Positions 50,390 to 50,697 of a DNA stretch of 50,697 nucleotides are shown here, piece by piece. This stretch comes from Lachnospiraceae bacterium. GTDB lineage: Bacteria > Bacillota > Clostridia > Lachnospirales > Lachnospiraceae. Position 1 is the first letter of the stretch; every line of letters starts with the position of its first letter. The notes beneath the pieces are model-generated. The model searched no databases. It saw nothing but the letters and a program-made list of their open reading frames with translations, and was not told the DNA's origin. A program made the translations under genes and the position numbers. The DNA is taken from contig JAFTFP010000287.1 of the NCBI GenBank assembly GCA_017449485.1, forward strand, positions 1 to 50,697, read 5' to 3'.

Positions 50390-50697
50390 TTAACCAAAAT
50401 ATCTGTCAAGCAGACCCTTGAAGGCTTTGCCGTGTCTGGCCTCGTCTCTTGCCATCTCATGAACGGTGTCATGGATGGCATCCAGGTTGAGCGCCTTCGC
50501 GCGCTTCGCAAGATCGGTCTTGCCGGCGGTTGCGCCGTTCTCGGCATCGACACGCATCTGCAGGTTCTTCTTGGTGGAGTCGGTCAGGACTTCGCCCAGC
50601 AGCTCCGCGAACTTGGAGGCGTGATCCGCTTCCTCCAGAGCAGCTCTGTAATAATAATCGCCGATTTCCGGATAGCCTTCGCGGAAAGCCTGACGGC
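50390..50697 (-). CDS. Rubrerythrin/NADH peroxidase family protein, C-terminal part (start outside window)
   Basis: The minus strand is open from the window end to a TAA at 50392-50390 and encodes 101 residues of a ferritin-like diiron protein: [68 protein letters not shown] and the conserved end [23 protein letters not shown]. The Glu-x-x-His pairs (EEADH, RDEARH) are the diiron ligands. In anaerobic Clostridia such proteins reduce hydrogen peroxide. The usual C-terminal rubredoxin module is absent at this end, so it is a rubredoxin-less or reversed type. Confidence 0.85.
   Translation of the reverse strand, partial: RQAFREGYPEIGDYYYRAALEEADHASKFAELLGEVLTDSTKKNLQMRVDAENGATAGKTDLAKRAKALNLDAIHDTVHEMARDEARHGKAFKGLLDRYFG

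Noticed and set aside
50362..50553. Small minus-strand frame near the window end
   Set aside because: It is out of frame with the rubrerythrin coding sequence at 50390-50697, whose conserved C-terminus is unmistakable.

Overview
The window looks like the chromosome of an anaerobic, gut-type Clostridia, most likely Lachnospiraceae. The reasons are the gene content (GPH sugar symporter, GH3/GH31/GH2 glycosidases, a feruloyl-esterase-like hydrolase, rubrerythrin, luxS-mtnN), the purine-rich AGGAGG-type ribosome binding sites, the GC-rich codon use and the many small MFS/MATE/AEC transporters. This assignment is an inference from gene families; no rRNA or tRNA gene is present to confirm it.

Layout. 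1-3.1 kb: a visibly AT-richer accessory edge, with the 3' end of a large serine recombinase whose terminator is followed at once by a helicase gene lacking its N-terminal half. This looks like the end of an integrated element sitting inside a DEAH/DUF3427 helicase gene, followed by a coupled Nudix gene. 3.1-5.3 kb: a SUV3-like RNA/DNA helicase. 5.3-11.9 kb: a plant-glycan locus (AraC regulator, GH3 glycosidase, GPH symporter, TIM-barrel isomerase, cinnamoyl/feruloyl esterase). 12.1-17.9 kb: a coupled MMPL/RND exporter and a large secreted GLUG-repeat protein. 17.9-23.7 kb: a three-gene cassette (MmcQ/YjbR-TerB protein, BrxD-like ATPase, Lhr-like helicase) matching the antiphage system Shango, with an in-frame stop codon in the TerB gene and inverted arrays of a palindromic repeat directly abutting both ends. 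23.7-27.4 kb: a truncated PfkB kinase, SGNH esterase, aldo/keto reductase, YbaN-like protein, threonine aldolase and a small protein with a double-glycine-leader-like motif. 27.6-29.6 kb: a membrane EAL protein and a secreted protein. 29.6-33.1 kb: AEC permease, GT2 glycosyltransferase with a winged-helix-like tail, and a type-2 malate/lactate dehydrogenase. 33.2-38.7 kb: a tightly overlapping operon of a membrane-anchored phage-tail-lysozyme-like protein, a fused ABC binding protein/permease and a GH31 glycosidase, then a small membrane protein and a remnant of an SGNH esterase. 38.7-49.0 kb: UvrA paralogue, two MATE exporters, a beta-glucuronidase, a PD-(D/E)XK protein, DinB and a YghZ-like reductase. 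49.0-50.7 kb: mtnN and luxS on the minus strand and the C-terminal part of a rubrerythrin.

How it fits together. Most of the window is ordinary carbohydrate and stress metabolism of a gut fermenter: glycan release (GH3, GH31, GH2 and the esterase), uptake (GPH) and processing. Inserted into this are accessory modules (recombinase scar, Shango cassette, palindromic repeats, gene remnants). The strongest leads are the repeat-bounded Shango cassette with its MmcQ fusion and nonsense codon, the recombinase/helicase junction, the repeat family itself with compensatory arm changes, the GT2-winged-helix fusion, and the lysozyme/ABC-fusion/GH31 operon.
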